Shown in pieces: positions 48,036 to 56,473 of a DNA stretch of 64,000 nt; position 1 is the stretch's first letter; every line of letters starts with the position of its first letter. The DNA is taken from positions 186,001 through 250,000 of the forward strand of contig MPNN01000001.1 of assembly GCA_002239045.1 (NCBI GenBank), in the 5' to 3' direction. The stretch comes from SAR202 cluster bacterium bin127 (GTDB lineage Bacteria; Chloroflexota; Dehalococcoidia; Lucifugimonadales; Lucifugimonadaceae). A program made the translations under genes and the position numbers. The notes beneath the pieces were generated by a model. The model saw only the letters and a list, made by a program, of their open reading frames with translations. It ran no database searches and had not been told where the DNA came from.

Positions 48036-49709
48036 ATGCTTCCAAACTCCCTGTACTACGGTGACAACTTTGACTGGATGCGTCAATGGCCATCCGATTC
48101 GGTTGACCTGATTTATCTTGATCCGCCGTTCAATTCGAACCAAACCTACAACCAACTTTTTGTATCCGGTCTCGGAGATGCGTCGGCTCAAGCGCGCGCA
48201 TTCGAGGACACATGGCGTTGGGGGCAACAGGCCGTTAAAGACCGTGACTCTGCGTTAGCGGCTGGTGGCGAATTGGCAACTGTGATCCAAGGATTTGAAA
48301 CTATGCTGGGACGTTCCGGCATGTTCGCATATCTTTGCCATCTCGCTCCGAGGCTACATGAAATGCGGCGGCTATTGAAGCAATCAGGTTCTCTGTATCT
48401 GCATTGTGACGACACCGCTAGTCATCACGTCAAGTTGCTTTTGGACGCGGTTTTCGGAGCCACAAATTATCGAAACGCAGTTTATTGGCGTCGGGCTACC
48501 GCGCACAACGATGCGAAACGATTTGGTCGGATTGTCGATACGATTTTTCTGTACGCGAAGAGCGACGTCTCGTATTGGCGAGGTCAGGCAATATCCGTCA
48601 GTCGCACAGAATCGGAGCTGGCAAAACGCTATCCGTCATCGGACGAATTTGGTCGGTTCAGAACTGGAGACCTCACAGCAGCCGAAAAACGGGGAGGGGA
48701 GAGCGGCAAACCATGGAGTGGTTACGACGTTGACGCGAGGAATCGCCATTGGGCGATCCCCAAAACCAGCAGTTACGCAGAGTGGATCGAAGAGAATTTC
48801 ATTCCCGACTATCGTGCGATCGTTGGCGTCCACGACAGGTTGGACGCGTTGGATGATGCTGGGTTGATTCATCACCCTCAACGAGGGTTTTGGCCGGGAT
48901 TGAAACGATACGCGGCAGCGGACACGCCTTCCGGTCCGCAGAACCTGGTACTTGACCCGATCGGTTTCACGAACTACAACAAGGGCAAGGAGTATTTGGG
49001 TTACCCAACGCAAAAGCCGGAAGGGTTGTTGAAACAACTGATCGAAGTGGCTTGTCCGCAGGATGGATTGGTGATGGACCCATATTGCGGTTGCGGTACT
49101 ACGCTGCATGTCGCGCAAGCTTCAGGCCGCCCGTGGATCGGGATCGATATCACACACCTTGCTATCGCAGTGGTTGAATTCCGATTTCGCGAACGTTTAA
49201 ACGAGCAACCGAACGTGATCGGACGACCTGAAGACATGGATGCGGCTCGGGACTTATTCGGGCGGGACCCGTTTCAATTTGAAGCATGGGCGGTTTCGCG
49301 ACTGCGCGGGATGTTGCCCAATGAACGGAAAACGGGGGATCGCGGGATCGATGGGCGCGGCTATGCTCGCGACAATGGACAACGCCATTTGGTGATGGCG
49401 CAGGTTAAAGGCGGCAAAAACGTCGGTGCGAGTGTTGTACGCGGGATGTTGGGCAGCATGGCCGACAGTGGCGCGATCATGGGTGTCCTAATAGTGATGG
49501 ACAACAATTCGGCTACATCTGGTGTGCGCAGTGACCTCGCCGTCGGGTCGGTTGAAATCGCTGGACGAACGTATCCGAAGCTTCAACTGTTTACGATCGA
49601 GGATTACTTCTCCGGGAAATATCCAGATTTGCCAATCATGTTGACTGCGTTCGCCAATCGCGAACCGGACATGATCGATCTAGCGGATCAAGGAGTACCG
49701 TTTGGGTGA
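48036..49709 (+). CDS. DNA methyltransferase fused to an Mrr-like nuclease domain
   Basis: A 557-residue protein from ATG 48036 (TTG 47997 also possible). The beta-type methyltransferase has IYLDPPFNSNQTY (motif IV), GSLYLHCDDTASHH, YPTQKPEGLL and VMDPYCGCGTT (motif I) with WIGIDIT. The last ~170 residues form a restriction-endonuclease-like domain: GDRGIDGRGY with Asp, then VMAQVKGG with Q-x-K, and an Mrr-like continuation. Thus methylation and cleavage are on one chain, resembling single-protein restriction-modification enzymes. No separate specificity subunit is nearby. It is the intact relative of the broken gene at 25757. Confidence 0.87.
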   Translation: MLPNSLYYGDNFDWMRQWPSDSVDLIYLDPPFNSNQTYNQLFVSGLGDASAQARAFEDTWRWGQQAVKDRDSALAAGGELATVIQGFETMLGRSGMFAYLCHLAPRLHEMRRLLKQSGSLYLHCDDTASHHVKLLLDAVFGATNYRNAVYWRRATAHNDAKRFGRIVDTIFLYAKSDVSYWRGQAISVSRTESELAKRYPSSDEFGRFRTGDLTAAEKRGGESGKPWSGYDVDARNRHWAIPKTSSYAEWIEENFIPDYRAIVGVHDRLDALDDAGLIHHPQRGFWPGLKRYAAADTPSGPQNLVLDPIGFTNYNKGKEYLGYPTQKPEGLLKQLIEVACPQDGLVMDPYCGCGTTLHVAQASGRPWIGIDITHLAIAVVEFRFRERLNEQPNVIGRPEDMDAARDLFGRDPFQFEAWAVSRLRGMLPNERKTGDRGIDGRGYARDNGQRHLVMAQVKGGKNVGASVVRGMLGSMADSGAIMGVLIVMDNNSATSGVRSDLAVGSVEIAGRTYPKLQLFTIEDYFSGKYPDLPIMLTAFANREPDMIDLADQGVPFG

Positions 49710-49727
49710 TCCTTGCGCCAATCGGTT

Positions 49728-51473
49728 TCAGTGCCCCTCCATCTCAACATGCGTCGCCACAGGCGTGCGACCTACCGCGAAATCGAAATCGCAACCGTGT
49801 TGGGCTTGCATGACGTGGCGGTTGTAGACGTGCATGTAACCGCGTTCGGGTTGCATGTGGGTGACTGCTTCGGACGATTCGAGGTCAGCTCGCCGCCGTC
49901 TTAATTCGTCGTCGTCGACTAAGAGGTCGAGGCGACCACCATCGGCGTCAAGGGAAATCATGTCGCCGTCTCGGACGAGGGCTAGCGGACCTCCGATGGC
50001 GGATTCGGGTGCGACGTGGAGGACGACGGTCCCAAATGCGGTGCCGCTCATGCGGGCGTCGGAGATGCGGACCATGTCGCGAACCCCCTGTTCGAGGATT
50101 TTGCGTGGCAACGGCATGAAACCGGCTTCGGGCATGCCCGGGCCGCCAATGGGGCCAGCATCTTGCATCACGAGGATGTCGTTTTCAGTTACATCGAGAT
50201 CCGGGTCGTCGATGCGTCGATGGAGGTCTGCGGGGCTGGAGAACACGACGGCTCGCCCAGTGTGTTGCAATAGGTCAGAAGATGCTGCGGAGCGTTTGAT
50301 CACCGCGCCGTCGGGTGCAAGCGTGCCTTTGAGGATTGAAATCCCGCCATCCGGATACAGGGCGTGGCCGGGATCGAGGATCACGTCGTCGTTATGACAT
50401 TCGGCATCGCCGACGTTTTGGGCAAGGGTTTTGCCGTTTACGTTTACGCAGTCTTGGTTAAGCAAGTGCAATATCTTCTTGAAGAATGCGGGCGCTCCGC
50501 CGGCATAGAAGAAGTCTTCCATCAGGTACTTGCCGGAGGGTTTGAGGTTCGCGATTACCGGGACTCTGTCTGAGAGTTCTTCCCACTTGGCGAGGGGTAA
50601 GTCGATACCGGCCCGACCAGCTATGGCAGTGAGATGGATTATGGCATTGGTGGACCCGCCTAAGGCCAGCAAGGAGAGGGCCGCGTTTTCGAATGCTTCT
50701 TCGGTCAAGAGTTCGGATGGTCGGGTGTTTCGTCGAACGAGGTCGACGGCGGTGGCACCGGCGCGTTCGGCAAATACGCGGCGTCGGGAATCGGCGCCGG
50801 GGATGGCTGCACCACCGGGCGGTGTCATGCCGAGGGCTTCGCAGATCACCGACATAGTGCTGGCGGTGCCCATGACCATGCAGTGTCCGGGCGAGCGATA
50901 GATGGCTTCTTCCATCGAGTCATATTCGGCTTGGGTTATGGTGCCAGCGCGCAGTTCTGACCAGTAGCGGCGACAATCGGTGCATGAACCGAGCTCTTCG
51001 CCTCGCCAGTTGCCTTTGAGTTGCGGTCCTCCAGTGACGATGATTGCTGGGAGATCTGCAGAGGCGGCACCCATGAGCATCGCCGGAGTGGTTTTGTCGC
51101 AGTTCGAAAGTAGGACGACGCCGTCAATGGGTAGACCTCGGATCATCTCCTCGACGTCCATGGCCATGAGGTTGCGGTAGAGCATGGACGTGGGAGTGAG
51201 AAAGAACTCCCCGAGAGAGATGGTCGGGAATTCTAGCGGGAAACCTCCGGCGGCAATGACGCCGCGTTTGACGTGTTCGGCGATGACGCGGAGGTGGGCA
51301 TTGCAATGCGTGGCTTCGCTCCACGAGTTGGCGATGCCGATGACGGGTTTCCCAGCGAAGGAATCTTCGTCCCAACCTTGGTTCTTAAGACCGGATCTGT
51401 GAAGGAAACCTTCGAGATCGCGGGGGCCGAACCATGCCTCGCTACGAAGAACTTTGCCGTTGGAGTTGGTCAT
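49728..51473 (-). CDS. IlvD/Edd family dehydratase (dihydroxyacid or sugar-acid dehydratase)
   Basis: A 581-residue dehydratase. Cys ligands for the Fe-S cluster appear in SNCDKTTPAMLMG and GSCTDCRRY; KGNWRGEELG and GSTNAIIHLTAI lie between them and the C-terminal RISDARMSGTAFG. The sequence WFGPRDLEGFLHRSG near the N-terminus matches the sugar-acid (arabinonate/xylonate) branch rather than IlvD. I start at ATG 51473, eight bases from GTAGG. It forms a 2-keto-3-deoxy acid, complementing the enolase-superfamily dehydratases. It converges on the nuclease gene at 48036. Confidence 0.9.
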   Translation of the reverse strand: MTNSNGKVLRSEAWFGPRDLEGFLHRSGLKNQGWDEDSFAGKPVIGIANSWSEATHCNAHLRVIAEHVKRGVIAAGGFPLEFPTISLGEFFLTPTSMLYRNLMAMDVEEMIRGLPIDGVVLLSNCDKTTPAMLMGAASADLPAIIVTGGPQLKGNWRGEELGSCTDCRRYWSELRAGTITQAEYDSMEEAIYRSPGHCMVMGTASTMSVICEALGMTPPGGAAIPGADSRRRVFAERAGATAVDLVRRNTRPSELLTEEAFENAALSLLALGGSTNAIIHLTAIAGRAGIDLPLAKWEELSDRVPVIANLKPSGKYLMEDFFYAGGAPAFFKKILHLLNQDCVNVNGKTLAQNVGDAECHNDDVILDPGHALYPDGGISILKGTLAPDGAVIKRSAASSDLLQHTGRAVVFSSPADLHRRIDDPDLDVTENDILVMQDAGPIGGPGMPEAGFMPLPRKILEQGVRDMVRISDARMSGTAFGTVVLHVAPESAIGGPLALVRDGDMISLDADGGRLDLLVDDDELRRRRADLESSEAVTHMQPERGYMHVYNRHVMQAQHGCDFDFAVGRTPVATHVEMEGH

Positions 51474-51536
51474 CAGTATCACCTACCTTTGCGCAGCGAA
51501 ATTGTACAGGGCAACGGTTGGATTAACATCGACGAA

Positions 51537-51728
51537 GTGAGCGCCAAACGTTACATATTGTTGGGGGCCGTAGTTGGAGCCTGCGTGGCGATTGGCTTCA
51601 GTCTGGCATTGTGGTTTCAGTTCGACGCGGCGGGAACTGAAGTGATCGTGATCGCGTCGTTGCCAGCGTGCGTGGTTTTAGGCGCGCTGTTCGGATGGAT
51701 TTGGTGGCGGATGTTGGGCCGCGAATGA
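51537..51728 (+). CDS. Small two-helix membrane protein (63 aa)
   Basis: A 63-residue frame from GTG 51537 with two transmembrane segments (YILLGAVVGACVAIGFSLAL and EVIVIASLPACVVLGALFGW) and a short basic C-terminus (WRMLGRE). It lies between the dehydratase start and the small zinc-motif gene. I do not recognise a family. The start is uncertain, because the open frame extends upstream over the dehydratase gene. Confidence 0.5.
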   Translation: MSAKRYILLGAVVGACVAIGFSLALWFQFDAAGTEVIVIASLPACVVLGALFGWIWWRMLGRE

Positions 51729-51743
51729 ACCGTGCGCGAGTGT

Positions 51744-51914
51744 TCAGTGCCCGCCGAAAAAACGCTTCAACCTAGCGATCAAGCGTTCAATCAGGTTGCC
51801 TGTTTGCGCCGATCTTCGCGCACGCGGGCTCTTGCCATCTTTCCGATCCTCGACGCACTTGACGCAGGTGCAGTAGGGCGGATGTTCGTCGCGTGCGTAG
51901 TTCCAACGGTCCAT
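51744..51914 (-). CDS. Small zinc-ribbon-like basic protein (56 aa)
   Basis: A 56-residue protein beginning MDRWNYARDEHPPYCTCVKC. The HPPYCTCVKC segment has two closely spaced Cys pairs, suggesting metal binding; the rest is basic and helical (LIERLIARLKRFF). I recall similar HPPYCTCxxC proteins in Chloroflexota but no function. It is oriented away from the membrane-protein gene and lies 29 bases past the enoyl-CoA hydratase stop. Confidence 0.6.
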   Translation of the reverse strand: MDRWNYARDEHPPYCTCVKCVEDRKDGKSPRARRSAQTGNLIERLIARLKRFFGGH

Positions 51915-51947
51915 AGTTAACGATGACTCTTGGGTTTGCCTCTATGG

Positions 51948-52865
51948 CTACCAGTCTATCTGTCGTTTGAGCTCTTCTAGACGGGCGCGTTCTTCGTCGG
52001 ATGCATTTTCGTAAAAGCCTTCTAGGCCGGAATACTCGCCAGTGTAGTTAGGGTCGCGGCGTTCAAGGAACGAATCTCGACCTTCTTGCGCGTCTTGCGT
52101 TGTGTGAAGGAGGAGGGAGTTGATCAACGATTGGACGTTCCAGGCTTGTTCGACCGGCAGGTCTGCGAATCGGTGGACGAACTCCTTCATCTTGATGGTG
52201 GCCAGTGGCGGCATTTCCGCGATGCGATGGGCGATTTCGAAGGCGCGGGCCATGAGTTGGTCGGGCGAAACCGCTTCATTGACGAGTCCGATTCGGACGG
52301 CTTCTTCGGCGTCAACCGTTGTGTCGGCGAGGAGTATATTCATCGCATCGACGTATCGAAGTTGTTTGAGCAGGAGCGTTGCTCCGGGACCAGCACCGAC
52401 CCAGCCACGGGAAATCAGGCCGAAACGGAAGTTGGCTTGCCCGATGGCGGCGATACGGATGTCGGTGGAGGCAAGTAGGAGGTAAAGTCCGGCGCCGACA
52501 GCCCAGCCGTTGACGGCTGCGATGACAGGTTTGTGTATGCGTGGGAAATGGTCGGCCATGCCGCCGTCGATGCCAGATTGCATTCCGTTGATGTAACCGG
52601 CGGGTTGCCGAAAGATGCGCTCCAGCGACAGAAAGTGGTGTTCTTCGTCGGAGACGTCATCGCGTAGAGACAGGTCGTGACCGCCACAGAAATGTCGGTC
52701 ACCTTCCCCAGTTACGACGATCGCTCTGACGGCGCGATCCTCCCAAGCGTTGCGCCAAGCGTCGGCGAGCTCGAGCGCGTGAAATTTGTCGATGGCGTTA
52801 GCTCGACGAGCGTTATCCAGAGTGATGGTCGCGATGTAACCGTCGGTTTGGTAGCGGATGCTCAT
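51948..52865 (-). CDS. Enoyl-CoA hydratase/isomerase family protein
   Basis: A 305-residue crotonase-fold protein. It has TLDNARRANAID, the oxyanion-hole segment HFCGGHDLSL, NGWAVGAGLYLLLASTDIRI and RFGLISRGWVGAGPGATLLL. The residues used by true hydratases as the Glu pair are not both evident (AGPGAT in the usual second Glu region), so isomerase, hydrolase or another crotonase reaction is possible. It acts on CoA thioesters in the cytoplasm. It is divergent from the yifB gene. Confidence 0.87.
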   Translation of the reverse strand: MSIRYQTDGYIATITLDNARRANAIDKFHALELADAWRNAWEDRAVRAIVVTGEGDRHFCGGHDLSLRDDVSDEEHHFLSLERIFRQPAGYINGMQSGIDGGMADHFPRIHKPVIAAVNGWAVGAGLYLLLASTDIRIAAIGQANFRFGLISRGWVGAGPGATLLLKQLRYVDAMNILLADTTVDAEEAVRIGLVNEAVSPDQLMARAFEIAHRIAEMPPLATIKMKEFVHRFADLPVEQAWNVQSLINSLLLHTTQDAQEGRDSFLERRDPNYTGEYSGLEGFYENASDEERARLEELKRQIDW

Positions 52866-53030
52866 TTTTGCGGATCGGGCGCGGGAGTTTTCCGGTTTGA
52901 GAATAGCTTAACGAAAAATATGTGAGAAAATTCGCCACCTTCGCCTTGCAAAGAATAGTATCGATGTATCATCTCATAATTGTGGGTTGTGATCGTGAGC
53001 ATAACTATAAAAGAAAAGGACGAAAAATTG

Positions 53031-54554
53031 TTGGCAAAGACGAACACATGTGCAGTTCATGGAGTGGATGGACAGCTAGTCGAGGTTGAGGTGGATATAT
53101 CGCCGGGGGTGCCCCGGTTCAACATCGTCGGATTACCCGATTCGTCGGTTCAGGAGTCGCGAGAGCGAGTGCGCGCGGCGATCAGGAATTCGGGTGCGGA
53201 GTTCCCATTGCGGCGAATCACTGTGTCACTGGCACCGGCGGACATCAAGAAGACGGGGCCTTCTTACGATCTGCCTATCGCCATCGGAATCTTAGTTTGC
53301 AGTGGACAGATACCGGATGCGGTAAGCAAGTCGTTGTTTTTGGGCGAACTCGCGCTCGATGGCAAGTTGCGGACGACGCATGGGATGTTGCCGATGTTGC
53401 GCGAAGGCAAGGAGCGGGGATATGACACCGCGTTCGTGCCGCGGGTGAATTCGAAGGAAGCTTCTCTAGTCCCCGGAATCGATATACGACCGGTGGAAAC
53501 TCTGCGTCAAGTAGTCGAGTATCTTCGCGACGAAGCAGACTTACCATCGGTGCAAAGTGGTGGCATCCCTGATCTCGACGGGATACCTGCTGTTAGGACG
53601 GGATACGATTTCCGCGACGTGCGCGGACAGGAGCAAGCGAAACGAGCGTTGGAGATCGCAGCGGCTGGGAATCACAACATCGTATTGATGGGAGCGCCTG
53701 GGTGCGGAAAGACACTGTTGGCAAGGTGTCTGCCATCGATCTTGCCGCCGATGACGGCCGAGGAGGCATTGGAGGTCACGACGATCTATTCGGTTACCGG
53801 ATTACTGCCTTCGGGAAGTCCGTTAATCACGCATCGACCGTTCCGAGCCCCGCACTACACGATTTCCAATGCGGGCCTCATCGGTGGAGGCAGCATACCG
53901 CGACCGGGCGAGGTGACGCTGAGCCACCGTGGAGTGTTGTTCCTCGATGAGTTGCCGGAGTTTGGGAATGCGACTCTGGAGACGTTACGTCAACCACTCG
54001 AAGACCGGACTGTAACGATAAGCAGGGCTCGGACAAGTTCAACGTTCCCGGCGAGTTTCATGCTCGTGGGCGCCATGAATCCCTGTCCGTGTGGCTATCA
54101 CGGCGATTCGCAGCAGCCGTGCACTTGCGGCGAACCTGCAGTAGCGCGTTATCAGCGACGGATCTCAGGACCGTTGATCGATCGCATCGACATGTTCGTC
54201 GACGTTCCGCGGGTCGAATACGAGAAGTTGATCACGCCGCCGGTCGAAGAGGGCTCCGCATCGGCGCGGGAGCGCATCATGGTCGCGGTCCAGCTACAGC
54301 ATGAACGATTCCAAGGATCGACCGTGATGTCGAATGCTTTGATGGGTCCGGTCGAGGTTTGGGATTCGTGCAAGATGTCCGACGATGCGAAATCGTTGTT
54401 ACAGAGCGCGATGAAACACCTGAGGATGTCGGCGCGGTCGTGCCACCGAGTGTTGAAGGTTGCACGGACGATAGCAGATCTTGAGCAGACGCCGTTGATC
54501 GAGAACCACCATTTGGCAGAGGCGTTGATGTACCGACACAAAACTTCGGCCTGA
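53031..54554 (+). CDS. YifB/ComM family Mg-chelatase-like AAA ATPase
   Basis: A 507-residue YifB/ComM protein. The N-terminal ChlI-like domain has GVPRFNIVGLPDSSVQESRERVRAAI, followed by RRITVSLAPADIKKTG. Walker A is APGCGKTLLARCLP, Walker B FLDELPEF, and a zinc motif region NPCPCGYHGD, CTCGE lies before the C-terminal helical part. ComM remodels branched DNA during recombination of incoming DNA. I chose TTG 53031 (MAKTNTC), ten bases after AAAGGA; the frame is open to 52980. It stands alone before a small membrane-protein gene. Confidence 0.93.
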   Translation: MAKTNTCAVHGVDGQLVEVEVDISPGVPRFNIVGLPDSSVQESRERVRAAIRNSGAEFPLRRITVSLAPADIKKTGPSYDLPIAIGILVCSGQIPDAVSKSLFLGELALDGKLRTTHGMLPMLREGKERGYDTAFVPRVNSKEASLVPGIDIRPVETLRQVVEYLRDEADLPSVQSGGIPDLDGIPAVRTGYDFRDVRGQEQAKRALEIAAAGNHNIVLMGAPGCGKTLLARCLPSILPPMTAEEALEVTTIYSVTGLLPSGSPLITHRPFRAPHYTISNAGLIGGGSIPRPGEVTLSHRGVLFLDELPEFGNATLETLRQPLEDRTVTISRARTSSTFPASFMLVGAMNPCPCGYHGDSQQPCTCGEPAVARYQRRISGPLIDRIDMFVDVPRVEYEKLITPPVEEGSASARERIMVAVQLQHERFQGSTVMSNALMGPVEVWDSCKMSDDAKSLLQSAMKHLRMSARSCHRVLKVARTIADLEQTPLIENHHLAEALMYRHKTSA

Positions 54555-54652
54555 AACGAGCGAACTGCAGCACCATAATTCGCGCTGGATTCACCCCAAG
54601 CAGTCCGCGGAAATGACATCGGCTGCGCCGGTACAAGGAAGACTAACGAACA

Positions 54653-55090
54653 TTGACGATAGACGAATTGACTGCGACTTTAGAAGAACGCGGCGTGGCA
54701 TGGCAGGGCAGCGGGTTCGCACTAATCGGTGCGGTCTCGCTGTTTCTGTTGTGGGTATACTCTGAAGCAGATCACTGGAGCATCGGAGTTTATCGACTCG
54801 CCGTAACTCAACTCAACTGGGCGTTTGTCGTCGCGATCGCCGTGATTATCGAAGGAGTCAGGCAATTGTTCGAAACACGAACCGAAATCCGTAAACGGGC
54901 TAGGCAAAAAGCCATCGCCAAGGCATTCGCAAAAGGCGAAAAACGCGGCGAAAAACGAGCCAGGGAACGCATTAAGATGGACCTCCGCGAACAAGGAATT
55001 GAGCTTTCGACGGAGATGGAAAAGAGACTCTTGGGTAACGGGCGCGACAACAAATGGTGGAACCGCGTTACGTCGTTTCGATCGCGATGA
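54653..55090 (+). CDS. Hypothetical membrane protein with coiled-coil tail
   Basis: A 145-residue protein with two transmembrane segments (FALIGAVSLFLLWVY and LNWAFVVAIAVIIEGV) and a charged helical tail (RKRARQKAIAKAFAKGEKRG and further Arg/Lys/Glu repeats) that should form a coiled coil in the cytoplasm. I recognise no family. The start is a TTG at 54653. It sits between yifB and the signal-peptidase gene, converging on the latter. Confidence 0.6.
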   Translation: MTIDELTATLEERGVAWQGSGFALIGAVSLFLLWVYSEADHWSIGVYRLAVTQLNWAFVVAIAVIIEGVRQLFETRTEIRKRARQKAIAKAFAKGEKRGEKRARERIKMDLREQGIELSTEMEKRLLGNGRDNKWWNRVTSFRSR

Positions 55091-55156
55091 ATTGACACGG
55101 CTAGGGCGTGGTCTTTGCGATCGCCTTGGCCGCTGAAAAGCGATGCTTCGCAAACG

Positions 55157-55714
55157 TCAATAGGTTGAGGTTTCGCGCCACGGCCAGTAGAGTAGCCAGA
55201 CTTTGCCTACGATGTCTTCCGTTGGGACGTAGCCCCAGTTTCGGGAGTCGTTGGACTGGTCGCGGTTATCGCCCAGGACGAAATACTCGTGGGGCGGCAC
55301 GATTATGGGAAAATCGAGATGGTTCTTGGGTGCGGTGTGGGAATCGGTGTAGCTAGTCATGATGTCATTGACCATTACTGTCCCGTTGTCGATGTCGACT
55401 TTGTCGCCGGGAAGGCCGATGACGCGTTTGACGATCTTCTCGGTTCCGGGTTGCTGGGGTTCGAAAACGATGATGTCGCCGCGTTCGGGACCCGCGAAAA
55501 CGAAGTTCGGTTGACCGTAGAGCGACACGCCCCAGAAACCGATCGCGCCGAATCGGTTGACTAAGACGCGATGATTTTCCATGAACGTCGGCTCCATGCT
55601 TGGGCCGTTTACAGTGTAGGTAATGGCGACAGTGCGGATGAATACGATCACGAGCGCGGTTATGATGAACATCTCTGCGACGTCGCGTAGCTGTGACCAG
55701 ATGTGGTGCGTCAT
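55157..55714 (-). CDS. lepB: Signal peptidase I
   Basis: A 185-residue type I signal peptidase. Catalytic Ser 39 is in VNGPSMEPTF after one membrane helix, and Lys about 96 is in IVKRVIGLPGDKV; FVLGDNRDQSNDSRNWG and GKVWLLYWP finish the family blocks. It removes signal peptides on the outer face of the inner membrane. The length matches Gram-positive-type and Chloroflexota enzymes. Confidence 0.95.
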   Translation of the reverse strand: MTHHIWSQLRDVAEMFIITALVIVFIRTVAITYTVNGPSMEPTFMENHRVLVNRFGAIGFWGVSLYGQPNFVFAGPERGDIIVFEPQQPGTEKIVKRVIGLPGDKVDIDNGTVMVNDIMTSYTDSHTAPKNHLDFPIIVPPHEYFVLGDNRDQSNDSRNWGYVPTEDIVGKVWLLYWPWRETSTY

Positions 55715-55767
55715 ATCCTAAGCAATTCTATTGCCATCCTCAGATACGCCAATCCGACGAGATTTAG

Positions 55768-56358
55768 ATGCAGACCCCTGAACATTTGGTGTTGGCGATG
55801 GCGAAGAATGGCGATGTCGATGCCTTCAATCGTCTGGTCGCCGTGTACCAGGATTCCGTGTACGGGTTCAGTCTTAGTCTGACAAGGCACTCAGCGATCG
55901 CTGACGACGTGACGCAGGAGACCTTCATCTCGGCATTTCGCAGTATCTCGAAGATGCGGGGGAGCAACGTAAAGGCCTGGCTGTTGCGGATCGCTCGTAA
56001 CAAGGCGTACGACCATTTCAGGCGTCAGAACCGTCGTCGCGAGCTATCGGTTGACGACGAAGACTCGACATTTCGTGAGCGCTTGCCGAGCGACAACCCA
56101 TCGCCGGCGGACATGGCAATCAATTCGGAGCTGCGGGAGGCTCTGGAGCATTGCGTCGGTGCTTTGAGCCATGCGCACCGTGAGTTGATCGTGCTGATCG
56201 ACGTGCAGGGTCAAAGTTACGACGACGCGGCCGAAGTCTGCGGTGCGAACATCGGAACGGTGAAGTCGCGGTTAAATCGAGCCCGCCATCAGGTTCGAGA
56301 TTGTCTACGGAGTTTTCCCGGACTGTTGTCAGACAGGTTGGCGACTCGGGTTTCGTGA
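55768..56358 (+). CDS. ECF-type RNA polymerase sigma factor
   Basis: A 196-residue sigma-70 family ECF factor. Region 2 has DVDAFNRLVAVYQDSVYGFSLSLTR, DVTQETFISAFRSI and AWLLRIARNKAYDHFR. Region 4 follows, with LREALEHCVGALSHAHRELI and DAAEVCGANIGTVKSRLNRARHQ. It directs polymerase to stress- or envelope-related promoters. The gene downstream at 56474 is probably its membrane-bound partner. Confidence 0.95.
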   Translation: MQTPEHLVLAMAKNGDVDAFNRLVAVYQDSVYGFSLSLTRHSAIADDVTQETFISAFRSISKMRGSNVKAWLLRIARNKAYDHFRRQNRRRELSVDDEDSTFRERLPSDNPSPADMAINSELREALEHCVGALSHAHRELIVLIDVQGQSYDDAAEVCGANIGTVKSRLNRARHQVRDCLRSFPGLLSDRLATRVS

Positions 56359-56473
56359 TGTTGTCCAAAATGGAACAAACAAGGCATACGCAACGTCATT
56401 TGAATATGGACGCATCGCGCAAAAGACCAAATTCCAATCGCTCGGGGTTCGAATTGAAGTGGGGTGACGTGCC

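Noticed and set aside
51732..51920. 62-residue plus-strand frame
   Set aside because: It is antisense to the 56-residue Cys-motif protein, whose composition is more convincing.
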